Assembly: GCA_003284275.1 (NCBI GenBank)
Contig: QBVU01000006.1
Span: 1 to 59,200, forward strand
DNA length: 59,200 nucleotides
Source of the DNA: Pelagibacteraceae bacterium AG-313-A04
GTDB taxonomy: Bacteria > Pseudomonadota > Alphaproteobacteria > Pelagibacterales > Pelagibacteraceae
Direction of reading: 5' to 3'
This document shows positions 16,211-24,558 of the stretch, one piece after another. Under the pieces are notes generated by a model that saw nothing but the letters and a program-made list of their open reading frames with translations, was not told where the DNA came from and did no database searches. The position numbers were made by a program, and so were the translations under genes. Positions within the stretch are counted from its first letter, which is position 1. Each line of letters begins with the position of its first letter.

Positions 16211-17407
16211 ATGAAAAAGTCTATAAAGACATTCCTCAAACACCCTACAAAAGATAACTCTAATAGATCTGCAAACCCGGCAGTTATAAGAGCCTCAACT
16301 ATACTTTTTAACACCATGCAGGAGCTCTATCAGCATGAAAAGAAGATTAAAAAACATCAAAGGGTCAGTCATTATAGTTACGGACGCTACGGCAGCTCAA
16401 CTACAATTGAACTGGAAAATATACTTAAAGAGTTAGAACAAGCATTTCACGTATTTTTAACAGGGACTGGATTTGGTGGCGTAGCATTAGCAATAATGAG
16501 TTTAGTTAGACCAGGTGATGAAATCTTAGTTTCAGATAATGTTTATGGCCCGACCAAAGAAATTTCCGAAAAACTTCTAAAAGAATTTAATGTTATTGCG
16601 AATTTTTATAATCCTGATTCTTTTGATGATTTAAAAAATAAAATTACAAAAAAAACAAAAATGATATTAGTTGAAAATCCTGGCAGCAATACGTTTGAAT
16701 TTCAAGATTTAACTAAAATTGTAAATTTAGCTAAAAAGAAAAAAATATTTACTTTTCTTGATAATACATGGGGAACACCCTTATATCTTAAGCCATTAAA
16801 ACTTGGATTTGATATGTCTTTTTCATCTGCAACAAAATATTTTTCAGGTCATTCAGATGCAATGGGTGGTTCTCTAGCAGTTAATAAAAAAGTTTTTAAA
16901 AAAATTATGTTTTTTTATAAACTTTCAGGATACAGAATGTCTGCCGATGAGGCCTATTTAATTATAAGAGGACTGAGAACATTAGACACAAGATTAAATG
17001 CACATTATGAAAATACTAAAAAAGTTATTAATTTTTTGAAAGGACAAAATAAAGTGAAGGAAATTTTATATCCATATAAACCGTCAAGTAAAAATTATAA
17101 ACTATGGAAAAAATATTATTCGGGCGCAACTGGACTACTATCGATAGTTATTAAAAGTAAAAAAAAATCTTCTGTCATTAAATTTGTAAATTCACTTGAG
17201 CTTTTTGGTATCGGGTATAGCTGGGGTGGATTTGAAAGTCTTGCAATTTTACAAGAACTTCGTTCAAAAAAAAAAGATGAGTATATACAAGGTAGAAAGT
17301 TTTTTAGATTCAATAAAGATGAACATATAGTTAGATTGCACATTGGGTTAGAGGACCCAAAAGATTTAATTAATGATTTAAAAAAATCTTTAAGATACAT
17401 TAAATAA
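16211..17407 (+). CDS. metC: Cystathionine beta-lyase-like PLP enzyme
   Basis: A 398-residue member of the Cys/Met metabolism PLP family. Landmarks are SHYSYGRYGSSTTIELE (phosphate-binding Tyr and Arg), LTGTGFGGVALAI, the LDNTWGTPLYLKPL stretch with the PLP Asp, and SSATKYFSGHSDAMGG with the PLP Lys (about residue 214). The GFDMSFSSATK form and the YSWGGFESL end are typical of MetC, which splits cystathionine to homocysteine. Cystathionine gamma-lyase or synthase activity cannot be excluded. Its stop overlaps the MFS start by one base. Confidence 0.85.
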   Translation: MKKSIKTFLKHPTKDNSNRSANPAVIRASTILFNTMQELYQHEKKIKKHQRVSHYSYGRYGSSTTIELENILKELEQAFHVFLTGTGFGGVALAIMSLVRPGDEILVSDNVYGPTKEISEKLLKEFNVIANFYNPDSFDDLKNKITKKTKMILVENPGSNTFEFQDLTKIVNLAKKKKIFTFLDNTWGTPLYLKPLKLGFDMSFSSATKYFSGHSDAMGGSLAVNKKVFKKIMFFYKLSGYRMSADEAYLIIRGLRTLDTRLNAHYENTKKVINFLKGQNKVKEILYPYKPSSKNYKLWKKYYSGATGLLSIVIKSKKKSSVIKFVNSLELFGIGYSWGGFESLAILQELRSKKKDEYIQGRKFFRFNKDEHIVRLHIGLEDPKDLINDLKKSLRYIK

Positions 17408-18627
17408 TGTTTAATTTTATCCCTAACAGACTTGCTCTAATAGTTTTAATCTCAGCTTGCAGCATTATTTTAATTTCAATGGGTCTCAGGCAAACTTTTG
17501 GGCTTTTCTTCGACGCATTTGAAAAAGGGCTTGGAGTTACAAGAACAGAATTTGGATTAGCAATAGGTATTCAAATGTTATTTTGGGGATTTTTTGCTCC
17601 TATATTTGGACTACTAGCAGATAAATTTGGAGGTAACAAAGCTGTATTTTTAGGATTTCTAATTTTCGCCCTAGGTATCTTTATGCTTTATTCTGGTCCT
17701 AATACTGGAATTTATTTTCAATTATCATTAGGGGTTTTAGTTGGAACAGCTTTAGGAGCAACAGCAATTGGTGTGCCAGTATCAGAAGTTGGAAAGCATT
17801 TTCCTAATGAAACACGGACTATTGCTACAGGAGTTGTTACAGCTGCAGCGTCTATAGGTTATTTTTTATCACCGCTGCTAACAAAATATAGCCTAGTAGA
17901 ATTTGAGTGGGAGCAAACTTTAAAATACTTTATGATATTTATATTTTTAGGTCTTGCTGTTTCAATTTTTTTATTTCCAGCAAAAACAGTGATTAATTCA
18001 TCCCAAGCTGATAGAGACCAAACTTTTTTGTCTGCTATTAAAGAAGCCTTTTCTCATAGAGGATATGTATTATTAGTTTTAGGTTTTTTTGTGTGCGGTT
18101 TTCAAATTACATTAGTAGGAACCCACATACCTGGATATATGCAAGACAGGGGTATGGAAGGATGGTCCGCTACTATAATTTTAGCGTTGATCGGTTTTTT
18201 TAATATTTTTGGCACTTTGGGTATGGGCTATCTCGGCACTAAGTATAAAAAGAAAAATTTATTAAGCATTCTTTACTCTTTAAGAGCTTTAAGTATATGT
18301 GTATTTATTTTTTCTCCTCCTTCAATGCTCAATTCAATTATATTTGGAATTACTTTTGGACTTTTATGGTTATCTACTGTTCCTCCAACTAATGGAATAG
18401 TTGCTCAAATTTTTGGCACAAAATATTTAAGTACTTTATTTGGTATAGTTTTTTTATGTCATCAATTTGGAGCTTTTGCTGGTGCATTTTTGGGAGGGTA
18501 TTTTTTTGATACCTATGGAAGTTATGATTATGCTTGGTATATGGCTATTGCCCTTTCTATTTTTGCTACAATTGTTCATTACCCTATAGACGAGACACGT
18601 TTAGTTCGTGTGGATAACACTCTTTAA
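17407..18627 (+). CDS. MFS transporter, monocarboxylate/oxalate-formate type
   Basis: 406 residues with twelve hydrophobic spans. The loop 2-3 motif is FGLLADKFGGNKAVFLG. The first helix region MGLRQTFGLFFDAFEKGLGVTR and GVVTAAASIGYFLSPL are typical of the MFS group annotated as oxalate/formate or monocarboxylate carriers. The substrate is unknown. Translational coupling to the metC-like gene (TAATG) suggests a joint unit. A perfect DnaA-box sequence lies inside its last codons (18609-18617). Confidence 0.85.
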   Translation: MFNFIPNRLALIVLISACSIILISMGLRQTFGLFFDAFEKGLGVTRTEFGLAIGIQMLFWGFFAPIFGLLADKFGGNKAVFLGFLIFALGIFMLYSGPNTGIYFQLSLGVLVGTALGATAIGVPVSEVGKHFPNETRTIATGVVTAAASIGYFLSPLLTKYSLVEFEWEQTLKYFMIFIFLGLAVSIFLFPAKTVINSSQADRDQTFLSAIKEAFSHRGYVLLVLGFFVCGFQITLVGTHIPGYMQDRGMEGWSATIILALIGFFNIFGTLGMGYLGTKYKKKNLLSILYSLRALSICVFIFSPPSMLNSIIFGITFGLLWLSTVPPTNGIVAQIFGTKYLSTLFGIVFLCHQFGAFAGAFLGGYFFDTYGSYDYAWYMAIALSIFATIVHYPIDETRLVRVDNTL

Positions 18628-18766
18628 AGTTGTATTTTGAGTCTGATTAGGAATCAAAAGTGAATCAAAAGGTGAACATTTGTAACTACACAACTAAAAA
18701 GTGTGGATAATTTTTTCATTAAAACATTTATAGTTTATCCAATAATAATAAAAAAAAGGAGCAATA
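18609..18766. promoter_or_regulatory. DnaA-box / GANTC cluster (regulatory region or candidate origin)
   Basis: Two perfect DnaA boxes, both read as tgtggataa on the plus strand (ttatccaca on the minus), lie at 18609-18617 and 18702-18710, with a 7-of-9 match (ttatccaat) at 18735-18743. Three GANTC sites, the CcrM methylation target of alphaproteobacteria, start at 18639, 18651 and 18662, so they are 11-12 bases apart; the last two are in a direct repeat of gaatcaaaag. A very A+T-rich stretch (18709-18757) follows. This fits DnaA/CcrM-controlled transcription or a replication origin. The CADD gene has a strong AAGGAG site at its end. Confidence 0.5.
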
Positions 18767-19438
18767 ATGTTCTCAAAAAAACTAGGTGCGAAATTAGACA
18801 AATATCATTTACTTAAACATCCTTTCTATCAAATTTATTGGAACGAGGGAAAACTAACTCGTGAAATTATTAAAGATTATGCAGAGCAATATTATCAACA
18901 TGTCAAAGCGTTCCCAAGATACATCAGTGCAACACATTCAATTTGCGAGGATTTGGAAAAAAGAAGAATTCTTTTAGAAAATTTGCAAGATGAAGAAAAC
19001 AAAGATGGCGACCATCCTAAGTTATGGAAAAATTTTGCAAAAGCTCTTGGAGCTGATGAAAAAGAAATTGAGAATGTTAAGCTAGACTGGTTTACAAAAG
19101 ATATGATTGATAATTTTTTTTCTCAAGCTAGAAAATCATATGCTGAAGGCCTTGCATCTTTATATACTTATGAAAGGCAAATACCTGAAATAGCCGAGAC
19201 TAAAATTCAAGGGTTAAAAAAATTTTATGGAGTAAAATCTAAAGAAGGTCTTGAATTTTTTGAGGCGCATAAATCTGCAGATGTAATTCATAGAGCTGAG
19301 TGTGAAAAATTATTAGATAGTCTCTCTGAAGAAGAACAGAAAAAAGCTGAGTCAGCTTCATTGTTAACTGCTAGATATCTATGGAATTTCTTAAGCGGGA
19401 TGACTACTAAACATAAACTTCAAAATATTGCTGCTTAA
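18767..19438 (+). CDS. CADD-family protein, probable self-sacrificing pABA synthase
   Basis: A 223-residue all-helical protein of the TENA/PqqC-like fold, CADD subgroup. The di-iron site of Chlamydia CADD (Glu81, His88, Glu142, His174, Asp178, His181) maps by constant offset to Glu76, His83, Glu136, His168, Asp172 and His175, including the exact HxxxDxxH spacing in AHKSADVIH. The chlamydial Tyr27 that becomes p-aminobenzoate and the amino-donor Lys152 map to Tyr21 and Lys146. It could therefore make pABA from its own side chains and replace pabABC in folate synthesis. A strong AAGGAG site fixes the ATG. It lies 22 bases before the nucleotidylyltransferase gene. Confidence 0.85.
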   Translation: MFSKKLGAKLDKYHLLKHPFYQIYWNEGKLTREIIKDYAEQYYQHVKAFPRYISATHSICEDLEKRRILLENLQDEENKDGDHPKLWKNFAKALGADEKEIENVKLDWFTKDMIDNFFSQARKSYAEGLASLYTYERQIPEIAETKIQGLKKFYGVKSKEGLEFFEAHKSADVIHRAECEKLLDSLSEEEQKKAESASLLTARYLWNFLSGMTTKHKLQNIAA

Positions 19439-19460
19439 ATTAATTTTTTAGCTCGCAAAT

Positions 19461-19841
19461 ATGAAAAACGATAATCACGTTTGGGATAATAAACATCCTA
19501 CTGCACAGATGCTAGGACGTTGGCAACCATGGCATGCTGGTCATCAAAAACTCTTTGAAGAAACATTAAAAAAAACTGGACAGGTAAATATTATGGTTCG
19601 AGATGTAAAAGGCGTTGATGACAATCCGTTTGACTTTGAAACTGTTAAAAAAAATATTTTTGAGGCGCTAAAAGATTACAAAAATAGAATTCAAGTCACT
19701 TTAGTTCCTAATATAACTAATATTTGCTACGGAAGAGGAGTCGGCTATAAGATTGAAGAGATCGTTTTAGACGAGAAAACACAACAAATTTCAGCGACTA
19801 AAATTAGAGAACAGATGAGAAAAGATGGTAAGCTTAAATAG
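19461..19841 (+). CDS. Small nucleotidylyltransferase (HxGH / ISxTK)
   Basis: 126 residues, a minimal nucleotidylyltransferase fold. GRWQPWHAGH (residues 19-28) holds the HxGH motif that binds the ATP phosphates, and ISATKIREQMR (110-120) is the second signature. RDVKGVDDNPF near residue 47 is a likely substrate loop. The family covers NMN, pantetheine-phosphate, glycerol-3-phosphate and related adenylyl- or cytidylyltransferases; distant ATP sulfurylases share the fold. It lies between the CADD gene and the aprMBA operon, which makes a role in adenylyl transfer linked to APS or sulfite worth testing. The substrate is unassigned. Confidence 0.8.
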   Translation: MKNDNHVWDNKHPTAQMLGRWQPWHAGHQKLFEETLKKTGQVNIMVRDVKGVDDNPFDFETVKKNIFEALKDYKNRIQVTLVPNITNICYGRGVGYKIEEIVLDEKTQQISATKIREQMRKDGKLK

Positions 19842-19858
19842 TTGAGATTCATTCTCAC

Positions 19859-19887
19859 TTGACCTCTAAAATAGGCCTATATATAAA
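19859..19887 (+). promoter_or_regulatory. Predicted sigma-70 promoter of aprMBA, leaderless
   Basis: ttgacc (19859-19864) and tataaa (19882-19887) are separated by exactly 17 bases. A start seven bases after the -10 box would fall at or next to the A of the aprM ATG (19894). No Shine-Dalgarno sequence lies before that ATG, so the transcript is probably leaderless. Confidence 0.6.
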
Positions 19888-19893
19888 TATTTA

Positions 19894-20688
19894 ATGTTAA
19901 CTAATAATCCATTCTCCACTTTATCTGAAATAATCCCAGCATTTGCAATGCAAGGGTTTGTAATAGCCATGGCAGCTCTAACATTAATTGGTGTGTTGGT
20001 TGATATAAGGCATAAAAAAAATGTGAAATATTTTTTTGAGAACGCAAAAAAAGCAAAAAAAAATGCTCAGATAGAATTATCTACTGCCAAAAAAACTTCA
20101 GTTATTTTAAAAACTGTTGCTCATGATATTGCAACAACATCAGAACTAGGATGGGGGAAAAGAAGACTGGCGCATGTTTTAGGCATGTATGGAACAATTA
20201 TATTTTGGGTTTGTTCAGCTATTTTAATTTTTTCTTATTCATCTGTAGGTATTAAAACTCCATCAACTTTAACAGCTCTATGGCACATAGGAGCTATTTT
20301 AACTTGTTTAGGTGGTTATTGGTTTTGGTTTTTCTTAAGAGTTGATGTTTCCGCAGAAGCACACCCTTGGTACAGAATTATAAAAGCAGATTTATTTGTT
20401 TTAGCTTTATTAGCTTGCGCAACATTTGGTTTAGCTTGGTCATACACACAATATTCAGGAATGAATGGTCTTAGTTATTTATTTTTAGTTTTGTTTATTG
20501 TTTCAAATCTAGTTTTATTTGGAGGTGTTTACTGGTCGAAATTTGCTCATATGTTTTATAAACCTGGTGCAGCAATTCAAAAAAATTTAGCTGAAGCTGA
20601 TGGATCTAGAGACAATTTGCCACCACCTGCTGATGCTCCAGAGCAATTCGGGCTTGGAATTAAAAGAGAACAACCGAAGCATTATTAG
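19894..20688 (+). CDS. aprM: APS reductase membrane anchor
   Basis: 264 residues with five or six membrane helices and a cytoplasmic Lys-rich loop after the first two. It sits directly before aprB and aprA, as in SAR11 and some sulfur-oxidising bacteria where AprM takes the place of the QmoABC complex and links APS reductase to the quinone pool. GMYGTIIFWVCSAILIFSYSS and DVSAEAHPWYRIIKADLF are the clearest helices and heme/quinone-side candidates. The C-terminal tail (from about residue 225) is Pro-rich and soluble. Assignment rests on context as well as helix pattern. Confidence 0.85.
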   Translation: MLTNNPFSTLSEIIPAFAMQGFVIAMAALTLIGVLVDIRHKKNVKYFFENAKKAKKNAQIELSTAKKTSVILKTVAHDIATTSELGWGKRRLAHVLGMYGTIIFWVCSAILIFSYSSVGIKTPSTLTALWHIGAILTCLGGYWFWFFLRVDVSAEAHPWYRIIKADLFVLALLACATFGLAWSYTQYSGMNGLSYLFLVLFIVSNLVLFGGVYWSKFAHMFYKPGAAIQKNLAEADGSRDNLPPPADAPEQFGLGIKREQPKHY

Positions 20689-20728
20689 AAAATTTATGTT
20701 ATTAAACTTTAAAGGAAAAAAATAATTT

Positions 20729-21199
20729 ATGTCAACTTTTGTATACATGACCAGATGCGATGGCTGCGGGCATTGCGTAGACATCTGTCCGTCAGATATT
20801 ATGCATATTGACGAGACAATCAGACGAGCAAAAAACATTGAGCCTAACTTTTGTTGGGAATGTTATTCATGTGTGAAAGCTTGTCCAAATCATGCAATTG
20901 ATGTTCGAGGTTACGCTGATTTTGCTCCAATGGGACATAGCGTAAGAGTAAGAAGAGAAGAAGAAAAAGGAACTATTTCTTGGAGAATAAAATTTAGAAA
21001 CGGAACAGAGAAAAACTTCGTATCACCAATCACAACAAAACCTTGGGGAAAATTTATTCCAAAACTTGCAGAGGAAGATAAACCAAATCAAGGAGAAATA
21101 ACTACACAAAGACTTTACACTGAACCAAAGGGTTTAAATATTGACGGGGACCTTCCAACTGTAAGCAAAGATTCATTTAAAAAAGGTGTTTACTACTAA
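20729..21199 (+). CDS. aprB: Adenylylsulfate reductase beta subunit
   Basis: 156 residues. Two [4Fe-4S] clusters are encoded by Cys10, 13, 16, 20 (CDGCGHCVDICP) and Cys42, 45, 48, 52 (CWECYSCVKACP). The beta-rich tail that wraps the alpha subunit follows. AprAB interconverts sulfite plus AMP with APS. No dsr genes are in the window, so the likely direction here is sulfite oxidation, which fits the sulfite-releasing enzymes nearby. Its stop overlaps the aprA start by one base (TAATG). Confidence 0.95.
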   Translation: MSTFVYMTRCDGCGHCVDICPSDIMHIDETIRRAKNIEPNFCWECYSCVKACPNHAIDVRGYADFAPMGHSVRVRREEEKGTISWRIKFRNGTEKNFVSPITTKPWGKFIPKLAEEDKPNQGEITTQRLYTEPKGLNIDGDLPTVSKDSFKKGVYY

Positions 21200-23058
21200 T
21201 GGCTAACGTAAAAACGCACTTTGAAGAAAGTGATATTCTTATTATCGGTGGCGGTATGGCCGGTACAGGAGCTACATTCGAGTCTAGACATTGGGGAAGA
21301 GATCTAAAAATAGTTTGCGTTGAAAAAGCTAACATCGATAGAAGTGGCGCTGTAGCCCAAGGTCTTTATGCAATTAATTGTTATATGGGTATGCAGTGGA
21401 ATGAAAACCAACCTGAAGATCATGTTAGATACGCACGAAATGATTTAATGGGAATGGTGAGAGAAGATTTAGGTTATGACATGGCTCGTCACGTAGACTC
21501 TACAGTTCATATGTTTGATGAATGGGGTTTACCTATGATGAAGAATGAAAAAACTGGAAGATATTTAAGAGAAGGTAAATGGCAAATCATGATACACGGT
21601 GAAAGTTATAAGCCAATTGTTGCTGAAGCAGCAAAAAAATCTGCTAATAAAATTTATAACAGAATAATGATTACTCATCTTTTAATGGATGATGAAAAAG
21701 AGAATAGAATAGGTGGAGCAGTTGGTTTTAACATGAGAACTGGCGACTATCATGTATTTAAAGCTAAAGCTGTAATTGTTGCAGCAGGTGGAGCTTCACA
21801 CATTTTTAAACCTAGAGCAGTTGGTGAAGGAATGGGAAGAACTTGGTACGCTCCTTGGAGTAACGGTTCTGCTTACGCACTTCCAATAGCTGTCGGTGCA
21901 AAAATGACACAAATGGAAAACAGAATTGTCTTATGTAGATTTAAAGATGGTTACGGTCCAGTTGGTGCATATTTTTTACATTTAAAAACTTACACTCAAA
22001 ATGCAAACGGTGAGAATTACGAGAAGAAATGGTATGATCATACTAAGGAGATGGTTGGAGAATATATCGATCACCATCCAACACCTACATGTTTAAGAAA
22101 TCATGCTTTCATTCAAGAAGTACAAGCGGGTGGTGGACCAATTCACATGGTAACTAAAGAGGCATTTCAAGATCCTCACTTAGAGACGGTTGGTTGGGAA
22201 AACTTTTTAGGGATGACAGTCGGTCAAGCAGTTGTATGGGCTTCACAAAATATTGATCCGAAATATACAAATCCAGAACTTACAACATCTGAACCTTATG
22301 TAATGGGTTCACACGCAACATGCTCTGGAGCTTGGGTAAGTGGACCAGAAGATTTATCTCCTCCAGAATACTTCTGGGGTTATAACAGAATGTTAACTGT
22401 TGATGGATTATTTGGTGCGGGCGATACTGTCGGTGGAAGTGCACATAAATTTTCTTCAGGATCTTTCACGGAAGGTAGACTAGCCGCAAAAGCTGCAGTG
22501 AAATATATCGAAGATAAAAAAGCAGATGGAATTAAAGTGAGTGATAAACAATACAAAGATTTAAAAGAAGTTATTTATAAACCTCTAGAAAATTACACAG
22601 TAGGCAGAAATGAAATAACAGGTGGAACTGTTTCCCCAAGTTATATTTCTCCTATTCAAGGGCTACAAAGACTTCAAAGAATTATGGACGAGTATGTTGG
22701 AGGAATAGCAACAAACTACATGACTAATGAAAACATGCTTAATAGAGGGTTAGAACTATTAAAGTGGTTAGAAGAAGATTTAGAAAATGTTGGTGCAGAA
22801 GATTACCACCAACTAATGAGAGCATGGGAATTAAAACACAGAACTATTACTTCGCAATGTGTAACAGAACATACAAAATTTAGAGAAGAAACTAGATGGC
22901 CGGGTTACTATTATAGAGGAGATCATTTAAAACTTGATGATGATAATTGGCATTGCTTGACTGTTTCTAGAAGAGATCCAAAAACTAAAAAGTTCACAAT
23001 GGAGAAAGTTCCTGTTTATCACATTGTAGACGAAAAGAAGGAAAAGAAAGCTTCATAA
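21199..23058 (+). CDS. aprA: Adenylylsulfate reductase alpha subunit
   Basis: A 619-residue flavoprotein of the fumarate-reductase family. The FAD motif is LIIGGGMAGTGA (about residues 14-25). The AprA-type features DRSGAVAQGLYAINCYMG, QVQAGGGPIHM and FGAGDTVGGSAHKFSSGSF are all present, and the C-terminal helical domain is complete. It forms the cytoplasmic AprAB complex anchored by AprM. In this setting it would oxidise sulfite from Xsc and SuyAB to APS, passing electrons to quinone. Length is normal. Confidence 0.97.
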   Translation: MANVKTHFEESDILIIGGGMAGTGATFESRHWGRDLKIVCVEKANIDRSGAVAQGLYAINCYMGMQWNENQPEDHVRYARNDLMGMVREDLGYDMARHVDSTVHMFDEWGLPMMKNEKTGRYLREGKWQIMIHGESYKPIVAEAAKKSANKIYNRIMITHLLMDDEKENRIGGAVGFNMRTGDYHVFKAKAVIVAAGGASHIFKPRAVGEGMGRTWYAPWSNGSAYALPIAVGAKMTQMENRIVLCRFKDGYGPVGAYFLHLKTYTQNANGENYEKKWYDHTKEMVGEYIDHHPTPTCLRNHAFIQEVQAGGGPIHMVTKEAFQDPHLETVGWENFLGMTVGQAVVWASQNIDPKYTNPELTTSEPYVMGSHATCSGAWVSGPEDLSPPEYFWGYNRMLTVDGLFGAGDTVGGSAHKFSSGSFTEGRLAAKAAVKYIEDKKADGIKVSDKQYKDLKEVIYKPLENYTVGRNEITGGTVSPSYISPIQGLQRLQRIMDEYVGGIATNYMTNENMLNRGLELLKWLEEDLENVGAEDYHQLMRAWELKHRTITSQCVTEHTKFREETRWPGYYYRGDHLKLDDDNWHCLTVSRRDPKTKKFTMEKVPVYHIVDEKKEKKAS

Positions 23059-23064
23059 AGTTTA

Positions 23065-23415
23065 ATGGAGTTGTTAGAAAAATCCGATAAAGAGATAAGA
23101 GATATTGCTCAGCCAATTTGGGATAATTTAGTTAAATCATCTAATATTAAAGATTACGGAGGATTTACTAAAGATTTTTCATCACAAATGCTTTACGGGG
23201 CAAATGAAGTCGAGCTTGGAAAACAATGGGCAAATAATAAATTGCTTACAAGCCTTTCAGAAAAACAGGATTTTTTAGGTACAATAAGAAGAAATCAATT
23301 TATTACTGTTCTTTATAAACAAACAAGCCAAACAATGCCTGGAGAATTTCTAGGTAGGTTAGTTTTAGGTGAAGAAGATGGTCTTGTAAAAGTTTTTGGT
23401 GCAACGATTTATTAA
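23065..23415 (+). CDS. Small unknown protein of the apr operon
   Basis: 116 residues, starting six bases after aprA. No signal peptide. The first 80 residues are helical and charged (KEIRDIAQPIWDNLVKSSN), and the last 40 form beta strands with alternating hydrophobic residues (QFITVLYKQTS, FLGRLVLGEEDGLVKVFGATIY). The layout is that of a small NTF2/cystatin-like domain, which I cannot confirm. The tight position makes it a probable accessory protein of sulfite oxidation or of the AprM complex. Confidence 0.7.
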   Translation: MELLEKSDKEIRDIAQPIWDNLVKSSNIKDYGGFTKDFSSQMLYGANEVELGKQWANNKLLTSLSEKQDFLGTIRRNQFITVLYKQTSQTMPGEFLGRLVLGEEDGLVKVFGATIY

Positions 23416-23417
23416 GA

Positions 23418-23446
23418 TTGACAACTTAATATTTCAGGCATAATTC
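23418..23446 (+). promoter_or_regulatory. Possible promoter of the TauE/SafE gene
   Basis: A perfect ttgaca (23418-23423) lies 17 bases before taattc (23441-23446), only eight bases before the ATG at 23455. The -10 box is weak, so this is tentative. It would give the exporter its own, nearly leaderless transcript. Confidence 0.35.
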
Positions 23447-23454
23447 TAATATAA

Positions 23455-24558
23455 ATGCTCGAAATTTATCTTCCTATCGCTCAAGTAAATATAGATATTT
23501 TTCTTTTATTATTCTTAAGTTTGGCGGTTGGAGTTTTATCAGGACTTTTTGGTGTTGGAGGAGGATTCTTGATGACACCATTTTTAATTTTTATGGGAAT
23601 ACCTCCGGTATACGCAGTTCCAAATGAAGTTAATAACATTCTTGCAACGTCAGTATCTGGTTCCCTTACTCATTGGTATAAGAAAACTTTAGATTACAAG
23701 ATGGGTTTAATGATTGTTTCAGGAGGTGTAGTTGGAACTGTTATTGGAATAATGACGTTTACTTTTTTTTCAGAAATAGGAAAAATAAGTTTAATAATTT
23801 CTTTATTGTACATGTATCTGCTAGCAATAGTCGGAACTTTAATGTTGATTGAAGTCCTAAAAGAGAGAAATCGTCTAAAATCTAAAATAAAGATTAAAAA
23901 AAAACTACACGATCATAATTGGTTGCAAGGCCTTCCTTTGAGAATGAGGTTTAATAAATCTAGATTATATGAAAGTGCATTCACTCCTATTTTATTAGGC
24001 TTTGTTGTTGGATTTGTTGCATCAATGATGGGAATTGGGGGTGCGTTCTTAATGGTACCTGCTATGATTTATATTATTGGAATGCCTGTAAAATTGATTC
24101 CTGGTACGTCGTTGTTTGTTACGGTTTTCATTAGCGCAGTAGTAACAATTTTACACTCTTTTAATTATGGAACCATTGACTTGTTTCTTGTAGTTCCTTT
24201 AATTTTAGGATCAATTGTTGGAGTTCAAGTAGGTCAAAAAATTGGTCAATTTTTGGATAATAATGAGCTGAAATCTTTATTCGCAATGCTTTTAATAACT
24301 GTTGCTATAGCAATCGCCTACGACTCTTTCTTTAGAAATAAAACAGAATTTAATGGAAGTAAAGTTGCAAAACCAGAATTAAATAGTTTAGCAGAATTTA
24401 TTGTAAAGATGTCCAATGAAGTGCCGTTTTTATATGGGGCCTTTGCAATAATTCTTGCAGTTACTCTTGGAGCATTAATGGCATGGTTTAGAAAAATTAT
24501 TCATGATTTAAGACACAAGAAGCCAAAACAAGAGGAAGTTAAATTTCCAGTGAAATAA
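23455..24558 (+). CDS. TauE/SafE-family sulfite/sulfonate exporter
   Basis: 367 residues with eight to nine membrane helices. Two repeats of the family motif are present: GLFGVGGGFLMTPFLI (about residues 30-45) and ASMMGIGGAFLMVPAMIY (about 190-207). A long cytoplasmic loop (about 130-165) is Lys-rich. A terminal helix pair (about 320-350) is an addition over the minimal TauE fold. TauE/SafE proteins export sulfite or sulfoacetate. Its place after aprMBA and before suyAB-xsc suggests sulfite export. Confidence 0.88.
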   Translation: MLEIYLPIAQVNIDIFLLLFLSLAVGVLSGLFGVGGGFLMTPFLIFMGIPPVYAVPNEVNNILATSVSGSLTHWYKKTLDYKMGLMIVSGGVVGTVIGIMTFTFFSEIGKISLIISLLYMYLLAIVGTLMLIEVLKERNRLKSKIKIKKKLHDHNWLQGLPLRMRFNKSRLYESAFTPILLGFVVGFVASMMGIGGAFLMVPAMIYIIGMPVKLIPGTSLFVTVFISAVVTILHSFNYGTIDLFLVVPLILGSIVGVQVGQKIGQFLDNNELKSLFAMLLITVAIAIAYDSFFRNKTEFNGSKVAKPELNSLAEFIVKMSNEVPFLYGAFAIILAVTLGALMAWFRKIIHDLRHKKPKQEEVKFPVK

